In this document: positions 59,490-64,000 of the stretch, in pieces
Numbering within the stretch: the stretch's first letter is position 1
How the letters are laid out: every line of letters starts with the position of its first letter
Origin: Theobroma cacao
Taxonomy: Eukaryota > Streptophyta > Magnoliopsida > Malvales > Malvaceae
Direction: 5' to 3'
Length of the DNA stretch: 64,000 nucleotides
NCBI RefSeq assembly: GCF_000208745.1
Contig: NC_030858.1
Span: 6,312,188 to 6,376,187 of the forward strand
Translations under genes and position numbers: made by a program
Notes under the pieces: generated by a model
Database searches by the model: none
The model's input: only the letters and a program-made list of their open reading frames with translations
What the model was told of the DNA's origin: nothing

Positions 59490-62285
59490 AATTTTTCATT
59501 TATAGAAAAAGAAAATTATATAGAGGAGTAAAGGCAAATATTTGGCCGCGCGAGAGACGTGTCGCAAGAAGAAGACATCAACAGGTGTCTTTGTTAATGA
59601 ATTATATTAGTAAATTCATTAATAATAAGTAGTGAGAAAATGAACAAAAAATTCAGTCTATGTCAGTGGGAGTAGCATAGGATTAAACTAGTATAGTTTT
59701 CGGTAATCCAGTTGCGTAATTGAGACAGGGAAACCTTTGTTGTTTATTCGAGAGATAATATATATCTGCAACTTGGTTGTTTAGAAAAATAAAAAAACAA
59801 GTGGAAGGGAAAACCCTATTTTAATTAAAGGCAAGTACATTGATCCCATATCTGCAGGCACCAACACATTTAGCCTTGAGGGGACATCCATTTAATAGTC
59901 CAATGAGTCAAAATAGAGCTAGAATTAGGTCTGCTCCCATTCCTAACGCCTTTTGAAAATTGGTGGGATTCGCTTATTAATTTTTGTGCTATGCCGCACA
60001 TTGCTCTTTGACCGTTTACGGAATCAATGAAACTACATCTTTATTACATCAAGGAAAATAACCTTTCATAAATTTACTATTACAATCCAACAATTACGAA
60101 GATGAATTAACTTTTTTTTTTTTTGTCAAGGCCATGTAGTATAGTCTTTTTTCATTATTAACATTCACAAAATTTATTATCATGACATCCTTGAATTTGC
60201 CAAAATAGACTTTTGTTTCAATTAGTGAGTAAAATTCCTCAGATGAGAGTGTCAAAATCTAGTAATAATTATCATAACGTAGAATGAATTGGGTAAATGG
60301 TGCTACATGCCTTGACACGAAAAAGTAACACATTCTCTCTCATCCCATGTCTGAGGAAGTCAAAAAAGGTTGCAGAAGCAACAATTTATTAATATGTGCA
60401 ATTATTCAGATATAGAGAGAGAGAGAGACGGGAGGGAATTAGGTGTTCAAATACTGATCATTGCGGTTTGAGTACAAATGTACATAAACATATTACATTT
60501 AAAAAAGTTGTTTATTTAAAATCACTCAACCATTTACAAGTCATCCAAAGTACACAAACTTGTAAAGAATCGTATGAAGGGCTGATGCGGTCCATGATAT
60601 TTAAATATATAAAATAGTAAAATAGTAAGTCCGGGAGTCTGGGACCATTTCAAAAGGGCCCAAAAAGCTCAAATTGGGGGATTATTGGTTCCCACTATAT
60701 ATTTTAAGAGGTTTTGAAGAATTTTAAAAGCCCTTTGCATGAGAACACCAGAAACTTAAACGAGATCCAGTCCAGAGGGAAACACAAGATTTTGCCTATG
60801 TTAAAAAAAAAAAAAATTGATTGGATCCACCATCCATAAATTAAAACAAAAAAAAAAAAGAAAAAGAAATAGCTGTTATGTGGTCCAGTAGATAACATGG
60901 AATTTGGGACCAGTTTGCTAAACCCGAAAAGCTCGAATTTAAAGAGTTAAAAATTGGAAAACAGAAAACAAGTGCTGTAACGTATTCTGAAGGGAAATAG
61001 GATGTGGACGCATGGGGATTTTGCGGGCATCAAAAAACACAAAAATGAAAAAAAAAAAGGGGATTTATTTTTTTTTTTCCCTTTTTTCCTTTTATGTTGG
61101 GGCTGGCTGGCTTTGAGGAAGTGCAAGGAAAGGGAATTGGGACCAGCATTTTCCTCAAGAGAACATGTTGTGTTTAGAACAGACACCTAAATTGTGTCCC
61201 ATTCCGTTCTTTTAGCTGACACCATCACGTTATGGCATCTGTGATTTTATGGCAACATGATTCACGAAAGAGAGAGAAAGAGCTCAAACCTGTCTGTGGC
61301 TTTGCTCGCCCCACCATCTTTCACAGTTTACAACAACCCCCAAATCCAATTACCAACCTTCTTACTGATTCCGCAATCTTTTCAATTCATGATTTTCTTT
61401 GGATTTCGTAATACCATGAATTCCATTTCCATACAAGCATAAACATTGGAGGGATTGAATGTCTTTCTTTTAATTGAATGAGTACAAATGCTTAAGACCA
61501 AATAAATTAGTAGTGTTAAATGATAATGAGACGAAATTCTCAACATAAATAATCTTATCAGATAAGGTTATGCTATTACATTAATTTATCAACATCTTAA
61601 ATTGCATTGGATAGCGAGAAGGAGAATTTTAATCCTATAATTAGCAAATTGATGGGAGGGGAGAGAACAAAGCTGGAGTTTTGTTTACTTAGATGCAGCC
61701 CTCAATCTATTTACAGTGGGCCGCATTACGTTTAGCTGACCCTATTTTTGTCTTGTGCTATTAACAATATTTTAGATCTCAATCCTGAGCGGCAAACAAT
61801 TAAAAAGGGCTGTGTGATTCAAGTTGTTTAATATATTGTTTGGTAAGATGAGAATTACATTGGATATATACAATAGCCTTGGAAATGCCTTAAGTTATTT
61901 CATCCATATCAATTGTCAGTACACGATCCGGACTCTCAGACCAAACACGAGTCTATTTGCACTTTGAAATGTCTTCTTTCCATTTTTACACAGTGCCCAC
62001 CAACTATCGCCCATTTGCAACTTGACCCACACCGTCGAGATTTTGAGGCCCATTAGGGAGGCTTGAGATCCCGTAATTTTGCTGTTTAGCTGAACTCCAA
62101 ATTTGTACAAGAAAAGTTTCCTTGGATAAGGAACTTCACCGCTAACAAGTCATGATCAAACTCTTACAAAACCAATGCTATTATATTCATATAAAACCCC
62201 CAAAAAAGAAGACAACAGTACAATCTGAGAGCATCCTCTTTGATGCTCTCAATCCAGCAGCCGTTTGGTAGAGTCTCATGTTAGA
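58562..62285. other. Upstream region of the GRAS gene and intergenic DNA
   Basis: The first 300 bases are rich in GA/CT repeats and probably include the GRAS 5'UTR. Microsatellites: (TA)n at about 59126-59166 and (TTA)n at about 59451-59485. No further gene is recognised. A minus-strand frame at 61916-62110 is unassigned. Confidence 0.5.
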
Positions 62286-63467
62286 TCATGCGAGGGAAAG
62301 GCCTGAGGAGAATGTGATTCCAGCCAGGTTGGAGCCCTTCATCTTGCAATCAGGCAATGGGACCAAAGTCCATACACCCCTCTCTTTTTCATAAGTCAGC
62401 CAAACAATGTCCCATAAACCCTCAAAATTAGACATCAAAACCACCCTAATTATCCCACCTCTTGCCTCTAAGCACCCTATCATAACTCCATAGGGCTTCC
62501 CAAGTTGCTTCATTATGTCACTTGGAACGTTTGAAGTATACTCCCAATTCCCACTGTTTAGGCTTATGCCCCACATTTCCATGCTACTTAACATCTTCAC
62601 CCTCCTATCCGTGTTGTTGTCGATGCCCCTCGATCTCATGATCATCATGTGTCCATCACCATACACGTGTTTCCGATCACTGATGTTCACCCAGCTGAAT
62701 ACAGTAGATGGTTGCTGCCCTGCATTTCTTAATCGTGGCCGTAGAATCATTGGGGAGTTGTAGTATTCAGATCCAACGGCCACCACTAGGCTTTCATAAG
62801 GTCCATTAAGAGCATTGAGAAACATACAATCGGTCCCTAGAAAGTTCCCGTAAATCTCTCTTGCCTCGGTGGACTGCCACTCGTTAGTCTCTGAATTGTA
62901 CTCAAACAGAACCGGACGGTTCTCCAACAACTCAACAAACACAAAGCGAAAATGGCCCGAACCGGAGGGTTCGGGTACTAACTTCATCCCTGATCTTCTC
63001 CAGGAAGAAGTGCCACGTGGACCCAATGGACATGGAGGGATCTTTTTAACTGCCTTACTAACCAAATTAACGGCAATAACTGCCTTTTGGGTATTGGAAG
63101 CAAACAAAAAAATATTGCCACTCGCTGTCAATAAGTAAATATCTTCACCCGGATAAAAAATCACTTGCTTCATCAAATCATCAATGGAAATCTTGAACCA
63201 ACGGTTGGATTGATCGGAGAAACCATGAATCGTCGCGTCACGGCGCCACCGTTTCTTGTAGACAAACAACCAAGTGGCTGACCTTGATCGCAGGTTGCAC
63301 TCCCGGATGAAATTTTGGTCGGATATAACATAAGCAAGAAACTTGTTGACTAATTTCATGCGAATGATTTCGGGCAAAGCAAGGGAGAAGAGGATGTTTT
63401 GTATGAGCTCCGAAGGAAGATGGCAGAAACCGAGGGAGTTGGTGTCGGAATTTTGACATTCATCCAT
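62286..63467 (-). CDS. F-box protein
   Basis: Single exon, 393 aa. An F-box lies at about 15-60 (FCHLPSELIQNILFSLALPEIIRMKLVNK split around residue 35, then FLAYVISDQNF). The C-terminal part has beta-propeller or kelch-like features: repeated short hydrophobic strands, conserved Trp and Gly, and segments such as LFEYNSETNEW and MWGISLNSGNWEY. Such proteins join SCF E3 ligases through SKP1 and recruit substrates by the C-terminal part. The substrate cannot be told. The ATG at 63465-63467 is favoured because a TATATATAA motif lies about 40 bases upstream. Confidence 0.85.
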   Translation of the reverse strand: MDECQNSDTNSLGFCHLPSELIQNILFSLALPEIIRMKLVNKFLAYVISDQNFIRECNLRSRSATWLFVYKKRWRRDATIHGFSDQSNRWFKISIDDLMKQVIFYPGEDIYLLTASGNIFLFASNTQKAVIAVNLVSKAVKKIPPCPLGPRGTSSWRRSGMKLVPEPSGSGHFRFVFVELLENRPVLFEYNSETNEWQSTEAREIYGNFLGTDCMFLNALNGPYESLVVAVGSEYYNSPMILRPRLRNAGQQPSTVFSWVNISDRKHVYGDGHMMIMRSRGIDNNTDRRVKMLSSMEMWGISLNSGNWEYTSNVPSDIMKQLGKPYGVMIGCLEARGGIIRVVLMSNFEGLWDIVWLTYEKERGVWTLVPLPDCKMKGSNLAGITFSSGLSLA

Positions 63468-63502
63468 GTCTTTTAGCGCAATAATTTGATGTTCAAGTGT
63501 AT

Positions 63503-63512
63503 AATTATATAT
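63503..63512 (-). promoter_or_regulatory. Possible TATA box of the F-box gene
   Basis: On the minus strand TATATATAAT lies about 40 bases before the start codon. If used, the 5'UTR would be very short, so this is tentative. Confidence 0.3.
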
Positions 63513-64000
63513 ACAGCGAGGGTACTTTCAAGCATGTAAGTAGTACGCATTAAAAGAAAAAAAAGGACAAATCGTCCAGCAAGGCTTCCCATGCGGATAA
63601 CGTCATGGTCGGGGAAACGGACGGTGGGGATGGTGGAAAAACTTGAATAATTTTTTAGTCAAGTCGACGCATTTGATTGTCTTTGAGTGTATAAAAAATG
63701 ACAAGAAAGTATTCAACTTTTTTTTTTTTTGAAAAGCAAGAAAGTATTCAGCTAAGCTCATGGTGGGGAGGTAATTATACATGAGTCAAGCCGGATAGCA
63801 CTTAATGGCTTAGTTATTTGAGAGGGGTGAGTCACGCTGCCTGTGTGATGAAAGGGAGGCCTCCATGGCTGATGCATACCTTTTTATTCGGTTTGATTGT
63901 CCACTCTTAGACTTTGGTGTGTTAAACCAATTTTTTCTCACAGGGAAAATCACATCATCATTCACGTTGATAGAAAATGTTAGTTAATCAATGATTATTA
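63513..64000. other. Upstream region at the window edge
   Basis: No gene is recognised. A poly(T) run lies near 63719-63731. Confidence 0.5.

Noticed and set aside
61916..62110. Minus-strand frame of 64 aa downstream of the F-box gene
   Set aside because: The residues are not low-complexity, but no domain could be recognised and no exon partners were found.
1..64000. CRISPR arrays, bacterial operons or phage-like modules
   Set aside because: None seen, as expected for plant nuclear DNA; the regular repeats present are microsatellites and one degenerate minisatellite.

Overview
The window is nuclear DNA from a flowering plant, almost certainly a eudicot. The evidence is AT-rich intergenic sequence, GT-AG introns with T-rich acceptors, plant Ty3/gypsy, Ty1/copia, LINE, hAT and Mutator-type elements, and plant-specific gene families (G2-like MYB/HHO, AGO10, GRAS, DUF2921). 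I cannot name the species. There are two assembly gaps: 52 N at 11965-12016 and one N at 30393.

Left third (1 to about 18000), a repeat graveyard. A gypsy gag-protease relic on the minus strand ends at a perfect 30-bp palindrome. It abuts a 5'-truncated copia element on the plus strand, whose 3' LTR seems to sit inside the gag of a second, minus-strand copia. Then come two tandem, heavily broken DUF2921 membrane-protein pseudogenes on the minus strand. The second is split by a 5'-truncated LINE with an 11-bp target duplication. After an (AT)n tract with a gap lie a hAT-type MITE (8-bp duplication), a Mutator-type MITE (9-bp duplication) and a degenerate minisatellite of about 22 bp units carrying a telobox-like motif.

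Middle (about 18000 to 38000). There are two intact genes: an HHO/EFM-type MYB repressor (plus, 4 exons, 467 aa) and an RRM protein with an RD/RE-rich tract and coiled-coil tail (minus, 9 exons, 349 aa). A Mutator-type MITE and a GC-rich, hairpin-dense block lie between them. About 8 kb of AT-rich, gene-poor DNA with further MITE-like inverted repeats follows.

Right third (38000 to 64000). It holds an AGO10 (PINHEAD/ZWILLE)-type Argonaute (plus, 22 coding exons, 936 aa, catalytic D-E-D-H intact), probably with a promoter near 38275 and a long 5'UTR intron. A divergent DELLA-type GRAS protein (minus, single exon, 542 aa) has DRLLA and IHRNP in place of DELLA and VHYNP. An F-box protein (minus, single exon, 393 aa) is near the end. 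The tail-to-tail AGO10/GRAS interval holds MITE-like repeats and a cluster of four CACGTG boxes.

No operon-like cooperation is expected. EFM, AGO10 and DELLA families all act in plant development (flowering, shoot meristem, gibberellin response), but their closeness here may be chance. All exon joins were made by hand from splice signals, reading phase and family conservation.
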